A stretch of 64,000 nucleotides of DNA from Microbacterium hatanonis (GCF_008017415.1 NZ_VRSV01000001.1:2075880-2139879), one strand, 5' to 3'; counted from the stretch's first letter, positions 30,036-40,368 are shown. Notes: generated by a model not told the origin, from the letters alone. Numbers and translations are program-made.

Positions 30036-31592
30036 TCAGCGGCCGCTGCGCCAGGCGCCCGACGCAGGCGCCTGTCCGCCGAACAGCTGCGCGACGGTCA
30101 CGAGGCTGAAGCCCCGGTCGCGCAGCCCGTCGTAGATCGCTCCGGCGGTGCGGGCGGTGTTCGGCTGGATGTCGTGCTGCAGCACGATCGATCCCGGCCG
30201 GGGCTGCTCGACGGCGCGATCGATCAGCACGTCGTCGGAGATTCCCTGCCAGTCCAACGTGTCGACATCCCAGAGGATCGCGGGAAGACCCGCCGCCGCA
30301 ACGATCTCGGAGGTGTACTCGCCGTAGGGCGGACGGAACATCGTGATCCGCTCCCCCGTCTGCTTCTCGATCGCCCCGGTGGCGTCGCGGATCTGGCGAA
30401 GCGCCGCGTCGAGCGGGATGTCGGGAAGGTGCGGGTGGTTCCACGTGTGGTTCTCGGCGAGATGACCCTCCGCGACCATTCGACGCAGCACGTCGCCGTA
30501 GCGCGAGGCCTTGTCGCCCATCGTGAAGAACGTCGCGGCCGCACGGCGCGAGGCGAGCTCGTCGAGGATGCCAGGAGTGAAGTCGCTGGGTCCGTCGTCG
30601 TAGGTGAGCGCCACGCACGGAAAGAGGTCGCAGTCGACCGGGGTGCGCCCGGCGGGCGGCGCGGCGGGATTCTCGAAAGCGGCGCCCGCCTGCCCGGCCG
30701 CGACGAGCGTCGCACCCAGCGGTGTGACCAGGGTCGCCGCGGTCTGCGCGGGCACCTCGATCACGAGGGGCGACCCGGTCGGCGGCACATCGAGTGCCAC
30801 GAGCTCGGGAGCGGTGAAACCGGGCGCGATCGTGATGACGAGCGACCCGCCCGCACCGGGGACGGTCGTCTCGAGCGAAGGGGCGAACCTCGCCAGACTC
30901 GACTCGTCGGCGGGCGCGACCGTGGCCAGGCTGAGCGCGCCTGCCTCGCGACGCAACAGCTCCACGATCTCGCCGTGGAGGCGGGCGGATGCTTCCGGAT
31001 TCCAGAGTTCCGCGGCGGAGCCGACCGTGCCGGTGGTGACGTCGGCGTAGACGATGGTCGTCTCGTCCGATGCCACGCCGCTCGCGTCACCGGCGACGAC
31101 CCTCACCCGCTCGCCGAGGATCGGTCCGGTCGCGGCGACGATGTCGCACGCGACGGCGACCCCGGTGCCGCCCACCGGTCCGAGGGCGGGATCGGCCAGG
31201 ATCTCGGCGCCGGCCTTCAGGGTCGCTCCGCGCACGCACCCGCGTTCGCCGAGTCCGGCGCCGAGGGGGAACACTTCGGGAGCATAGGCTCTCCCGACCG
31301 CGGCGGCACGACCCTGGACGGCGTCGCGGACCATGCCGACGACCCGATCGTCGAACGCCCCGGAGCCGGGAAGCAGCGAGAACCGGGCCTGGAGACCGAC
31401 GGTGTCGTTGCGGAGGCGTTCGCCGCTGAGTGCGCCGACGGTCGCGGGGTCGATGGGTTCGGGGGCTGTCGAAATGCGGATGTCGTGCTCCTCCCATCCG
31501 GGTGGGGTCCATTGCGGATCGCTCGCGACGGCGCACCCGCTCAGCAGGAGCGCGCTCACCGTGACGAGCGCGACCGAACGGCATCGCCTCAC
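30036..31592 (-). CDS. Polysaccharide deacetylase (NodB) lipoprotein
   Basis: A 518-residue lipoprotein: the signal peptide ends in LLLSGC (Cys20), a long N-terminal region of unknown fold follows, and the NodB deacetylase domain occupies about residues 315-510. All five NodB motifs are visible: TYDDGPSDFTP, the metal site HTWNHPHL, MFRPPYGEYTSE, WDVDTLDWQ and VLQHDIQPNT. It probably removes acetyl groups from peptidoglycan or another wall glycan outside the membrane. The GTG at 31592 overlaps the stop of the upstream membrane-protein gene (GTGA), so the two are coupled. Confidence 0.88.
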   Translation of the reverse strand: MRRCRSVALVTVSALLLSGCAVASDPQWTPPGWEEHDIRISTAPEPIDPATVGALSGERLRNDTVGLQARFSLLPGSGAFDDRVVGMVRDAVQGRAAAVGRAYAPEVFPLGAGLGERGCVRGATLKAGAEILADPALGPVGGTGVAVACDIVAATGPILGERVRVVAGDASGVASDETTIVYADVTTGTVGSAAELWNPEASARLHGEIVELLRREAGALSLATVAPADESSLARFAPSLETTVPGAGGSLVITIAPGFTAPELVALDVPPTGSPLVIEVPAQTAATLVTPLGATLVAAGQAGAAFENPAAPPAGRTPVDCDLFPCVALTYDDGPSDFTPGILDELASRRAAATFFTMGDKASRYGDVLRRMVAEGHLAENHTWNHPHLPDIPLDAALRQIRDATGAIEKQTGERITMFRPPYGEYTSEIVAAAGLPAILWDVDTLDWQGISDDVLIDRAVEQPRPGSIVLQHDIQPNTARTAGAIYDGLRDRGFSLVTVAQLFGGQAPASGAWRSGR

Positions 31593-32125
31593 GATCCCAC
31601 CCGCACACTCTCGATCAGGTCGGCGATGACCGGCCGGTAGGGAGCGAGCTCTTCCCGCGTTCCCGTGGCGACGATCCTCATGCTCGGTTCGGCCGCGCCC
31701 CGTCCCACCGCGAGAACGAGCGCGTCGTCGGTCTGCGCGTGGGCGGCGTCGAGGCCCGAGGCGAGCCGCTCGACGACCGCGTCGTCCCCACCCGACGCGT
31801 CGTCGGAGGCGACCGTCGGCTGCGCGGCGTCGGGCGAGATGGTGAAGGTCACGGCCAGCCCGCCGTCGGGCGAGCGCAGGACGAGCTCGCTCTCGCTTCC
31901 CCATGCCCGCTGCGACGCCCAGCCGGCGGGCACGACGACCGTCGCGCGTGCGCCCGCGTCGATGACCGTCTGCGGGTGCGCCTCGTCGAACACCTCGGTG
32001 AAGAGGTTGGGAAGAACGCGGGGGGCCAGGTATGCCCCGAGCGACAGCGCGGCGGCGACGACGAGGAGACCCGCACCGATGCCGACCGCCACCGACCGTG
32101 CACGTCGCGCCCGCTGTGCGGTCAT
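31589..32125 (-). CDS. Membrane-anchored protein of unknown function
   Basis: I do not recognise the family. The 178-residue product has a basic N-terminus (TAQRARRARS), one transmembrane segment (about 12-35) and an extracytoplasmic domain with TVVVPAGW and LVLRSPDGGLAVTFTISPD strands. The ATG at 32125 has GGGGGA seven bases upstream; an ATG nine codons earlier is also open. It overlaps the deacetylase lipoprotein gene by four bases, which suggests a joint role at the cell surface. A TAGAAT hexamer (32169-32174, minus strand) may be its -10. Confidence 0.6.
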   Translation of the reverse strand: MTAQRARRARSVAVGIGAGLLVVAAALSLGAYLAPRVLPNLFTEVFDEAHPQTVIDAGARATVVVPAGWASQRAWGSESELVLRSPDGGLAVTFTISPDAAQPTVASDDASGGDDAVVERLASGLDAAHAQTDDALVLAVGRGAAEPSMRIVATGTREELAPYRPVIADLIESVRVGS

Positions 32126-32238
32126 GCCGAGTCCCCCGATCCGCCGCTCCAACCCGTGGAGCAGGGAAATTCTAGGGTTCGCCGATCTCCGATCGGTGCA
32201 GCGACGCCCGTCTGCGCGTCACCCGCGAGACCGGCGGA

Positions 32239-32679
32239 TCAGTCGGTGACGGGCTCGAGCACGAACAGCGCGATCCGGCGATCGGTCTTCGCCTGGTACG
32301 CGTCGTAGTCGGGCCACACCGCGGTGGCCCGTGCCCACCACTCGGCGTACTCGTCGCCCTCGGCCTCGTGCGCGAGGTAGTCGCGGGTCACGGCGCCGTC
32401 CTGGAGCTCGACGTGCGCGTTCTTGACGAGGTTCCAGTACCAGGCGGGAGCCTTCGGAGCACCTCCCTGCGAGGCGACGACCGCGTAGCGGCCGTCGTGC
32501 TCGACGCGCATGAGGGCGGTCTTGCGCAGCGCTCCCGACTTCGCGCCCACGGTCGTCAGCACGATGATCGGCACACCGCGCAGCTCGGCGGCTTCGGCAC
32601 CCCCGGTGGCTTCGAAGGTCTCGGCCTGGTTGCGGGCCCACTCGGACGTGCTGGGCAGATACTCCCCGGAAAGCGGCAT
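32239..32679 (-). CDS. Deazaflavin-dependent nitroreductase-family protein (DDN/DUF385)
   Basis: A 146-residue split-barrel protein of the F420-binding DDN family, members of which reduce quinones and nitro compounds with F420H2. Signatures are [38 protein letters not shown] and [19 protein letters not shown]. The start ATG at 32679 is seven bases after TAGGGT. It is a single gene between the membrane-protein gene and sucD. A second family member is at 58910-59359. Confidence 0.85.
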   Translation of the reverse strand: MPLSGEYLPSTSEWARNQAETFEATGGAEAAELRGVPIIVLTTVGAKSGALRKTALMRVEHDGRYAVVASQGGAPKAPAWYWNLVKNAHVELQDGAVTRDYLAHEAEGDEYAEWWARATAVWPDYDAYQAKTDRRIALFVLEPVTD

Positions 32680-32686
32680 GCTCCCC

Positions 32687-32692
32687 ACCCTA
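32687..32692 (-). promoter_or_regulatory. -10 hexamer, leaderless start of the DDN gene
   Basis: TAGGGT on the minus strand, seven bases before the ATG at 32679. Confidence 0.45.
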
Positions 32693-32708
32693 TGCCGCGA
32701 CGCAGAAA

Positions 32709-32760
32709 GGGCGGATGCTGCGACCACGGCGCCTGCGCGCCGGTGTCGAAGCATCCGCCC
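32709..32760. terminator. Terminator hairpin after sucD
   Basis: GGGCGGATGCT (32709-32719) pairs with AGCATCCGCCC (32750-32760); a second GC-rich hairpin occupies the loop. It follows the sucD stop by 14 bp and shares its arm with the two hairpins at 6432-6559. Confidence 0.7.
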
Positions 32761-32774
32761 CCTCTGGTGCGGCC

Positions 32775-33680
<906 letters not shown>

Positions 33681-33688
33681 TTATGTCC

Positions 33689-33718
33689 TTCGAATCGGTC
33701 GCTGAGCTTGTCGAAGCG
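33689..33718. repeat. REP-like palindrome between sucC and sucD
   Basis: CTTCGA and TCGAAG flank a centre with GAGCTTGTCGA, the core also found in the hairpin at 22078-22153. The left arm overlaps the sucD Shine-Dalgarno on the minus strand, so folding could lower sucD translation. Confidence 0.6.
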
Positions 33719-33723
33719 TCGGG

Positions 33724-34887
33724 TCAGGCGTTCGCCAGCTCGGCGGCCTTGTCGGCGCCCTCGTCCATACCGGCGGCGAGGGTCACGAGCGGGTGGTTGG
33801 CGGCGGCGAGGATCGCGCGACCCTCTTCGACCTGGTTGCCGTCGAGGCGCACGACGAGCGGCTTGGAGGCGGTGTCGCCGAGGATCTCGAGCGCCTTCAC
33901 GATGCCGTCTGCGACCGCGACGCACGAGGTGATGCCGCCGAAGACGTTGACGAACACGCTCTTGACCTGCTCGTCGCCGAGGATGACGTCGAGCCCGGCG
34001 GCCATGATCGTCGCCGAGGCTCCGCCGCCGATGTCGAGGAAGTTCGCGGGCTTGACGCCGCCGTGCTTCTCACCGGCGTACGCCACGACGTCGAGGGTGG
34101 ACATGACCAGCCCCGCGCCGTTGCCGATGATGCCGACCTGGCCGTCGAGCTTGACGTAGTTCAGGTCGTGGGCCTTGGCCTTGGCCTCGAGCGGGTCGGC
34201 GGCGTCCTTGTCCTCGAGCTCTTCGTGCTCGGGGTGGCGGAAGCCGGCGTTCTCGTCGAGCGAGACCTTGCCGTCGAGGGCGATGACGTCGCCCTCCTCC
34301 GAGAGGATCAGCGGGTTCACCTCGACCAGCGTGGCGTCTTCTCCGGTGTAGACGGCGTAGAGCTTGACGAAGACGTCGGCGACCTTCGGGGCGAGCTCAT
34401 CGTCGAAACCGCCGGCCTTGGCGATCTCGAGCGCCTTCTCGGGGGTGATCCCCTCGATCGGGTCGACCTCGATGCGCGCGAGCGCCTCGGGCTTCTCGAC
34501 CGCGAGCTGCTCGATCTCCATGCCGCCTTCGACGCTGGCGAGGCTCAGGTACGAGCGGTTCGCGCGGTCGAGCAGCACCGAGAAGTAGAACTCCTGGGCG
34601 ATACGGGCGCCGGCGGCGACCATCACGCGCTTGACGACGTGGCCCTTGATGTCGAGACCGAGGATGGCCTGCGCCGCCTCGAAAGCCTCGTCGGGGGTCT
34701 TGGCGACCTTGACGCCGCCGGCCTTTCCGCGGCCGCCGGTCTTGACCTGCGCCTTGACGACGACGACGCCGCCCAGCTTCTCAGCCGCGGCTCTCACTTC
34801 TTCGGGGGTATCGGCGATGATGCCGGCAAGCACCGGCACCTCGTACTTTTCGAACAGATCGCGTGCCTGGTACTCGTACAGATCCAC
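33724..34887 (-). CDS. sucC: Succinyl-CoA synthetase beta subunit
   Basis: The ATP-grasp beta subunit, 387 residues. The N-terminal [20 protein letters not shown], nucleotide-binding [39 protein letters not shown] and [17 protein letters not shown] with FLDIGGGAS are all as expected. It starts with GTG at 34887, with AAGGA about seven bases upstream. It leads the sucCD operon. The promoter region holds the operator shared with icd, so the two TCA genes are probably co-regulated. Confidence 0.98.
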   Translation of the reverse strand: MDLYEYQARDLFEKYEVPVLAGIIADTPEEVRAAAEKLGGVVVVKAQVKTGGRGKAGGVKVAKTPDEAFEAAQAILGLDIKGHVVKRVMVAAGARIAQEFYFSVLLDRANRSYLSLASVEGGMEIEQLAVEKPEALARIEVDPIEGITPEKALEIAKAGGFDDELAPKVADVFVKLYAVYTGEDATLVEVNPLILSEEGDVIALDGKVSLDENAGFRHPEHEELEDKDAADPLEAKAKAHDLNYVKLDGQVGIIGNGAGLVMSTLDVVAYAGEKHGGVKPANFLDIGGGASATIMAAGLDVILGDEQVKSVFVNVFGGITSCVAVADGIVKALEILGDTASKPLVVRLDGNQVEEGRAILAAANHPLVTLAAGMDEGADKAAELANA

Positions 34888-34928
34888 GGAGAATCCTTCG
34901 CTGGACGATGGGACGGGGGAGCCGGAAA

Positions 34929-34946
34929 CATCTTGATGTCGAGATA
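34929..34946. promoter_or_regulatory. Palindromic operator upstream of sucC (shared with icd)
   Basis: CATCTTGATGTCGAGATA differs from the site before icd by only the first base. It lies 41 bp upstream of the sucC start. On the minus strand both sites are followed by a TTT run. A TAGGGT at 34963-34968 (minus) could be the -10, which would place the operator downstream of the start site. Confidence 0.68.
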
Positions 34947-35033
34947 TATCGACCAGTCCCCCACCCTACTATCCCGACCTTGGAGGCCCGAATCCGCGGG
35001 TCCGCCCGAGCGCGGGCGGCGCAGGCGCCTCCG

Positions 35034-35067
35034 GTCCCGCGACGCAGTTCGGGCTGCGTCGCGGGAC
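35034..35067. terminator. Hairpin downstream of the Rieske flavoprotein gene
   Basis: A perfect 14-bp stem, GTCCCGCGACGCAG against its complement, around a TTCGGG loop. It lies in the 315-bp gap between the Rieske gene and sucC. Apart from this, the operator and one copy of GGATGCTGCG (35179), I see nothing in the gap. Confidence 0.65.
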
Positions 35068-35202
35068 GGACGGAGCGGTACTCCACCCGTCAGGATTCCA
35101 GACCGCGGCCGCCCTGCCCAGAGCACGACGACTGCCTTGGCGTGACGTTGCGCGAACCTTGCGGCGGTGTTGAGGATCGGATGCTGCGCCCCGCCCGACG
35201 CG

Positions 35203-36741
35203 TCAGACCGACGTGGGCCGCGCCCCGTCGTCCAGGCGACGCAGGTCGGCGACGGCGGGCCCCTCGATGCGCGTGCCATCCGGGGCGAACCGGGAGGCGT
35301 GCAGCGGGCAGTCCCACGTGCATTCGAGATCGTTCCACGAGAGCACACCGCCGAGATGGGGGCAGACGGCGTCGACGGCTCGGGTGACTCCACCGGTCGT
35401 CGCGATCCCGACGGGCTTACCGGAGCGCTGGGCGACGATCCCCTCGCCGTCCCCCGGACGCGGCACGGGCACCGCGGTCGATTCGGCATCGACCCAGCCT
35501 CGGACGGCCTCCCGGGCCACCGACGCGTTCTCGACCGCGCCCTGAGCGAGATCGGCCGGCACCGTCATCCGCGTGCCGATCACCGTCATCCAGTGCGGGC
35601 GATCGCGGAGCTTCTCGCCGCGGAGCTCCGACACGAGGCGCATCGCCGCCGCCGGTCCGTTCGTCAGCCCCCACTTCGCGTACCCCGTCGCGAAGCTCAC
35701 GCGCCCGAGCGAGCGCGGAAGGGTGCCGACGAACGGCACGAGGTTGTGCGAGCGGTAGTCCTGCGCCGACCACCGGTGGGTCTCCTCCGCGACCGGGAGG
35801 TGCCGCCGGGCCCAGGCGACGAGCTCCTCGACGAGGGCGAGCGCCGAGTCCTCGCGGCCGACGGGGTGCCCCGCTCCGCCGACGATCAGCTGCGGAGCAT
35901 CGACGGGTCCGTCCCCCTGCCGCACGACGCGGATCGAGCGGGTCGGATCGTCGGTGGAGAGGTACATGCCGTCGAAGGCATCCCCGTCGAGGGCGAACGA
36001 GACGCACGACGATCGCAGCCCGCTCGTCTTGGCGAAGTAGAGCCCGCGGTCCATGATCGGCGTCGCCGTCGCGAGCACCACGCGATGCGCCGAGAGGTCC
36101 CCCGCATCGGTGTGCACCGTCGGTGTGCCGACCACACTCACCCTTCGCACCGGGGTGCGCGTATGGAGGCGACCGCCCTCCGCGACGAAAGCCGCGGCGA
36201 GCGCGCGGGCGAAGCGTGCGGGGTCCAGAGCGAGCTGATCGTCGAGCGCGATCGCCCGCGCGATCGGGAACGGCACCTGCGCCATCTCGTCGACGCCCAC
36301 GACGCGCGTCTCGACTCCGGCCTCGGTGGCGGCCGCGTGCTCATCCTCGACCGCGCTCACCCCGCCCGCATCCTGCGCATAGGTGTAGGCCGTGCGCCGC
36401 GTCGAGGGGACGCCGAGCTCGCTCGCCGTATCGGCCACCCATTCCGCGCCGCGGCGGTTGGCCTCCGCATAGGCGCGCACGAGTCGAGCGGGATGATGCC
36501 GCCGCAGTTCGGAGAGGGTCGTTCCCTGGAGGAGCGAGACCTTGCCGGTATTCGACCCCGTGGCGAGTTCGGCGACGTCGCCCCTCTCGACGACGGCGAC
36601 GTCGAATCCCGACCGCACGAGCATGAGAGCCGTCGACAGCCCCGTGATCCCCGCCCCCACCACGACGACGTCGTGCGAGGCGCCGGCGTCGAACGTCGTG
36701 CCGGTGGCGGGCTCCAGCCCGTGCTTCCACAGAGAGGTCAT
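35203..36741 (-). CDS. FAD-dependent oxidoreductase with C-terminal Rieske domain
   Basis: A 512-residue fusion. The N-terminal DAO-type flavoprotein domain (about 20-390) has HDVVVVGAGITGLSTALML and FATGYAKWGLTNGPAAA. The C-terminal domain (about 420-505) is a Rieske [2Fe-2S] ferredoxin with CPHLGGVLSWN and CTWDCPLHASRF, giving the C-X-H and C-X2-H ligands. Such fusions occur in many bacteria and probably pass electrons from an amine or similar donor; the substrate is unknown. The ATG at 36741 is used. It is divergent from the acyl-CoA dehydrogenase gene. Confidence 0.9.
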   Translation of the reverse strand: MTSLWKHGLEPATGTTFDAGASHDVVVVGAGITGLSTALMLVRSGFDVAVVERGDVAELATGSNTGKVSLLQGTTLSELRRHHPARLVRAYAEANRRGAEWVADTASELGVPSTRRTAYTYAQDAGGVSAVEDEHAAATEAGVETRVVGVDEMAQVPFPIARAIALDDQLALDPARFARALAAAFVAEGGRLHTRTPVRRVSVVGTPTVHTDAGDLSAHRVVLATATPIMDRGLYFAKTSGLRSSCVSFALDGDAFDGMYLSTDDPTRSIRVVRQGDGPVDAPQLIVGGAGHPVGREDSALALVEELVAWARRHLPVAEETHRWSAQDYRSHNLVPFVGTLPRSLGRVSFATGYAKWGLTNGPAAAMRLVSELRGEKLRDRPHWMTVIGTRMTVPADLAQGAVENASVAREAVRGWVDAESTAVPVPRPGDGEGIVAQRSGKPVGIATTGGVTRAVDAVCPHLGGVLSWNDLECTWDCPLHASRFAPDGTRIEGPAVADLRRLDDGARPTSV

Positions 36742-36782
36742 GGGCGTCAGTCAACGCCCGGCGGTGACCGGGCGCAGGCGGC

Positions 36783-36813
36783 TTGACACGACACCTCGAC
36801 GAGGTGGTGACAA
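36783..36813. promoter_or_regulatory. Imperfect palindrome in the Rieske/acyl-CoA dehydrogenase divergent region
   Basis: TTGACAC...CACCTCG and CGAGGTG...GTGACAA are inverted around a central A, with a two-base slip in one arm. It lies between two divergent genes, 28 bp upstream of the TAGCGT box of the dehydrogenase gene, and may be an operator. Confidence 0.45.
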
Positions 36814-36840
36814 CCCGCCCGCATCGGGCGCTCGACCGTC

Positions 36841-36846
36841 TAGCGT
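36841..36846 (+). promoter_or_regulatory. -10 hexamer, leaderless start of the acyl-CoA dehydrogenase gene
   Basis: TAGCGT, seven bases before the ATG at 36854; no Shine-Dalgarno. Confidence 0.5.
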
Positions 36847-36853
36847 GGTTCGC

Positions 36854-38092
36854 ATGAGCGACGCTGCTACTTCACACCTCCCCGGCGAGGCCGTCTCGCG
36901 CTACGACCTCACCGGTCGACGCGGCACCGACTACTACGCGGTCTTCGCCGACGTGGCCGATGCCGACCTCGACGCGTGGAAGAACGCGCAGACGCTCATC
37001 GACGAGGTCGGGGCGCGCATGCAGGGGGCCTGGGATGCCGCGGAGTTCCCCATCGACCTCCTCCCCCGCATGGGCGAGCTCGGGTTGTTCGCCGACGGCA
37101 TCGACGACCCCGATCTGCCCGCGTCGTCGCCCCTCGCGGCGGGCCTGGTGAACATGGAGGTCTCGCGCGGCGACGGCTCGCTCGGCACGATCGTGGCCGT
37201 GCAGGGCGGACTCGCCCTGCGCACCCTCGCGCTCTACGGCTCGCCGGAGCAGCGCGAGCGATGGCTGCAGCCGCTCTTCCGCGGAGACGTGCTCGGGGCC
37301 TTCGCGCTCACCGAACCCGACCACGGGTCGGACTCCGTCTCGCTCGAGACGGTCGCACGCCGCGACGGCGACGAATGGGTGCTGCGCGGCACGAAGAAGT
37401 GGATCGGCAACGGAGCCTCGGGCGGCGTCACCTTCGTGTGGGCGCGCGTCGACGACCCCGACGCCGCCGAGCACGGCTCGGTGCGATGCTTCCTCGTCGA
37501 GCAGTCGCTCCCCGGGTACACCGGCACCGTCATCCCCGGCAAGGCGTCGCTGCGAGCGATCCACCAGGCGCACATCGCTCTCGACGACGTGCGGCTGCCA
37601 CTGAGCGCGGTACTGCCCGGCACGAAGAGCTTCAAGGATGCCTCAACCGTGCTCTTCGCCACTCGTTCGGGAGTCGCCTGGTCGGCGCTCGGTCACGCGA
37701 CCGCCTGCTACGAGGCCGCCCTGTCGTACGCGACCCAGCGCGTGCAGTTCGGCAAGCCCCTGGCGAAGTTCCAGCTCATCCAGGAACGTCTGACGCAGAT
37801 GCTCGACGACCTCACCGGCATGCAGCTGTTCTGTCGACGGCTGGCCGACCTCGAAGCATCCGGGGGACTTCGTCCCACGCAGGCGTCCCTGGCGAAGTAC
37901 CACAACACCCGCGCCGCCCGTCGGGTCGCGTCGACGGCGCGCGACCTGCTCGGCGGCAATGGCATCCTGCTCGAGAACGGCGTGATGCAGCACATGGCCG
38001 ACATCGAGGCGATCCACACCTACGAGGGCACGGAGAGCGTGCAGGCGCTGCTGCTCGGTCGCGACATCACGGGAATGAGCGCGTTCGTATAG
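36854..38092 (+). CDS. Acyl-CoA dehydrogenase, glutaryl-CoA dehydrogenase-like
   Basis: A 412-residue flavoenzyme that introduces an alpha-beta double bond into an acyl-CoA. Family motifs are LGAFALTEPDHGSDS, GTKKWIGNGASGGVTFVWAR and, near the C-terminus, LGGNGILLENGVMQHMADIEA followed by the catalytic-base motif HTYEGTESVQALLLGRDITG. The TYEGT placement and the overall pattern resemble glutaryl-CoA dehydrogenases, but the true substrate is open. It is a single gene, followed 52 bp later by the AI-2E-type transporter gene. Confidence 0.88.
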   Translation: MSDAATSHLPGEAVSRYDLTGRRGTDYYAVFADVADADLDAWKNAQTLIDEVGARMQGAWDAAEFPIDLLPRMGELGLFADGIDDPDLPASSPLAAGLVNMEVSRGDGSLGTIVAVQGGLALRTLALYGSPEQRERWLQPLFRGDVLGAFALTEPDHGSDSVSLETVARRDGDEWVLRGTKKWIGNGASGGVTFVWARVDDPDAAEHGSVRCFLVEQSLPGYTGTVIPGKASLRAIHQAHIALDDVRLPLSAVLPGTKSFKDASTVLFATRSGVAWSALGHATACYEAALSYATQRVQFGKPLAKFQLIQERLTQMLDDLTGMQLFCRRLADLEASGGLRPTQASLAKYHNTRAARRVASTARDLLGGNGILLENGVMQHMADIEAIHTYEGTESVQALLLGRDITGMSAFV

Positions 38093-38132
38093 CGCACCAT
38101 CGCAACCCCGGGTGCGCACGGGAGCGACCGGC

Positions 38133-38138
38133 TACCTT
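38133..38138 (+). promoter_or_regulatory. -10 hexamer, leaderless start of the AI-2E-type gene
   Basis: TACCTT, six bases before the ATG at 38145. Confidence 0.4.
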
Positions 38139-38144
38139 CGGAGC

Positions 38145-39320
38145 ATGAGCCTGTTCCGTCGCGCGTCCGTGCACAAGGATGCCGTGGCATCCGCCATCGA
38201 GCACACAGAAGACACCCCGCCCCGTTCGCTGTGGGCCGATGGCTTCGGACGACTCGCCCTGCGCGGGGTGCAGATCATCGTGCTCGTCATCGTCGTCGCC
38301 GGTCTCATCTGGGGCATCCAGCAGGTGACGCTGGTCGTGATCCCGCTCATCCTCGCGCTGATCTTCGCCTCGGCGTTCGGTCCGTTCACGATGTGGATGC
38401 GGCGCAAGGGCGTGCCGTCGCTGATCGCGACCCTGCTCACCCTGCTCGCCGTCGTCGCGGTGCTGACGGGGCTGGGCTGGCTGGTCGTCCGCGCCGTCAT
38501 CGACCAGTGGGACGACCTCTACTCGCAGGCGCAGGACGGCTTCTCGCAGGCGCTCGACTGGTACCACACGCTGCCGTTCGCCATCTCTCCCGAGCAGATC
38601 GACAGCGCGATGTCGGCGATCACCGACTTCGTCACGAGCGCGCAGTTCGGCACGGGGGCACTGGCGGGCGTCAGCGCGATCGCCTCCTTCGTCACCGGTT
38701 TCGTGCTGCTGATCGTGATCCTCTTCTTCTTCCTCAAGGACGGACCCCGGATGTGGGAGTTCGTGCTGCGCCCCTTCCGCGGCGCCCACTACGACCGTGC
38801 ACGCCGCGTCGGCGACAAGACGGTCACGGTCCTCGGCTCCTACGTGCGCGGCACCGCCTCTGTCGCGGCGGTCGACGCCATCGGCATCTTCATCGGCCTC
38901 CTCATCCTCCAGGTGCCGCTGGCGCTCCCCCTCGCGGTGCTGGTGTTCCTCCTCGCCTTCATCCCGATCGTGGGCGCGGTCTCCGCCGGCGTGCTGGCAG
39001 CGCTCGTCGCTCTCGTGGCGAACGGGCCGGTCAACGCGCTCTTCGTCGTCGGGGTTGTGGTACTCGTCAACCAGCTCGAGGGGAACTTCCTCCAGCCGGT
39101 GCTGATGGGCCGCTCGATGAAGCTGCACTCGTTCGTCGTGCTCGTCGTGCTCGCCGGCGGTACCGCGATCGGCGGAATCCTCGGAACTCTGCTCGCCGTA
39201 CCGCTGACCGCGGTCGCCTGGGGCATCGTGTCGGTCTGGAACGGCGAGGACGAACCGGCCGAGTGGGCACGGCGCAAGAAGCGCCGGTCTCCCGTCCCGC
39301 TCTCAGGCGGCGAGGGGTGA
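38145..39320 (+). CDS. AI-2E family transporter (PerM/YhhT superfamily)
   Basis: A 391-residue membrane protein with about eight transmembrane segments: two long ones after residue 40, an extracellular amphipathic stretch at about 125-185, and the conserved C-terminal half with FIPIVGAVSAGVLAALVALV, LVNQLEGNFLQPVLMGRSM and GGILGTLLAVPLTAVAWGI. Members export small molecules or sodium; the true substrate is unclear. The ATG at 38145 fits the leaderless box; an earlier in-frame ATG at 38112 would include that box. ligC begins five bases after its stop. Confidence 0.88.
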   Translation: MSLFRRASVHKDAVASAIEHTEDTPPRSLWADGFGRLALRGVQIIVLVIVVAGLIWGIQQVTLVVIPLILALIFASAFGPFTMWMRRKGVPSLIATLLTLLAVVAVLTGLGWLVVRAVIDQWDDLYSQAQDGFSQALDWYHTLPFAISPEQIDSAMSAITDFVTSAQFGTGALAGVSAIASFVTGFVLLIVILFFFLKDGPRMWEFVLRPFRGAHYDRARRVGDKTVTVLGSYVRGTASVAAVDAIGIFIGLLILQVPLALPLAVLVFLLAFIPIVGAVSAGVLAALVALVANGPVNALFVVGVVVLVNQLEGNFLQPVLMGRSMKLHSFVVLVVLAGGTAIGGILGTLLAVPLTAVAWGIVSVWNGEDEPAEWARRKKRRSPVPLSGGEG

Positions 39321-39324
39321 GGTC

Positions 39325-40368
39325 GTGCCGTACGACATCCCGGCGCCCATGCTGGCGAAGTCCGTGCCCCAGGTGCCCGAACAGGCCAAGGTCGACGGCG
39401 GTCTGAGCTACGAGCCCAAGTGGGACGGGTTCCGCGCCCTGGTGTCGTGGGACGGCGCCGACGTAGAGATCGGCAGCCGCGGCGCGAAGCCCCTCACCCG
39501 GTACTTCCCAGAGCTGGTGGAGGCCTTCACCCGTCTTCTTCCGGAGCCCTGCCTCATCGACGGCGAGATCGTCGTGGCACGGGGCGAACCGGGTGCGCAG
39601 CGCCTCGATTGGGAGTCGCTGTCGCAGCGCATCCACCCCGCCGCGTCCCGCGTGGCGATGCTCGCCGAGGAGACGCCGGCGATGTTCATCGCGTTCGATC
39701 TGCTCGCGCGCGGCGCGCGCGACCTGCGGAACGAGCCGTTCTCGGTGCGTCGCGCCGAGCTCGTCGATCTGCTCGTCGGGCTCCCCCACCCGGTGCACGT
39801 GACACGCACGTCGGACGACCCCGATGTCGCGCGACGCTGGCTCGCGGAATTCGAGGGCGCGGGGCTCGACGGCGTCGTCGCGAAGCCGCTCGCGCAGCCC
39901 TACGCCCCGAACAAGCGCACGATGTTCAAGATCAAGCACGCGCGCACCGCGGACGTCGTCGCTCTCGGGTACCGCATCCACAAGTCCGGCCAGGGCGTCG
40001 GGTCGCTCCTCGTCGGGCTCTACACCGCCGAGGGCACTCTCATGGGGGTGGGCGGTGTGGCCGCGTGGAGCAACGAGCGACGGCTCTCACTCATCGACGA
40101 GCTCGCCCCGTACGTCGAGCGCGACGACGCGGGAGACGCTGTCACCGGAGAGACCGACCGGTCGCGCTTCTCGGCGTCGAAGGACGTGTCGTTCGTGAGG
40201 CTACGGCCCGAACGGGTGCTGGAGGTCAGGTACGACCAGCTCGAGGGATACCGCTTCCGTCACACGGTGCAGTTCGAACGGTGGCGCGACGACCGCGAAG
40301 CACGGTCGTGCACCTACGAGCAGCTCGAGACGGTCTCGGCTTACGACCTGGGCGACGTGCTCGACTGA
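39325..40368 (+). CDS. ligC: ATP-dependent DNA ligase, LigC type
   Basis: A 347-residue ligase that seals nicks using ATP. Motif I is YEPKWDGFRALV with the adenylated Lys in KWDG, followed by IGSRG (motif Ia), CLIDGEIVV (motif III), FIAFDLLA (IIIa), GLDGVVAKPL (IV) and TMFKIKHART (V); an OB domain completes the protein. It starts with GTG at 39325. The size and the nearby polymerase-domain gene match mycobacterial LigC, thought to act in base-excision repair. Its last 28 bp overlap the 3' end of the LPXTG gene on the other strand. Confidence 0.93.
   Translation: MPYDIPAPMLAKSVPQVPEQAKVDGGLSYEPKWDGFRALVSWDGADVEIGSRGAKPLTRYFPELVEAFTRLLPEPCLIDGEIVVARGEPGAQRLDWESLSQRIHPAASRVAMLAEETPAMFIAFDLLARGARDLRNEPFSVRRAELVDLLVGLPHPVHVTRTSDDPDVARRWLAEFEGAGLDGVVAKPLAQPYAPNKRTMFKIKHARTADVVALGYRIHKSGQGVGSLLVGLYTAEGTLMGVGGVAAWSNERRLSLIDELAPYVERDDAGDAVTGETDRSRFSASKDVSFVRLRPERVLEVRYDQLEGYRFRHTVQFERWRDDREARSCTYEQLETVSAYDLGDVLD

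Noticed and set aside
32709..32760. GGATGCT hairpins as a mobile MITE
   Set aside because: No target-site duplication or size consistency with the hairpins at 6432, 6526 and 56157; a terminator role fits at least three of them.
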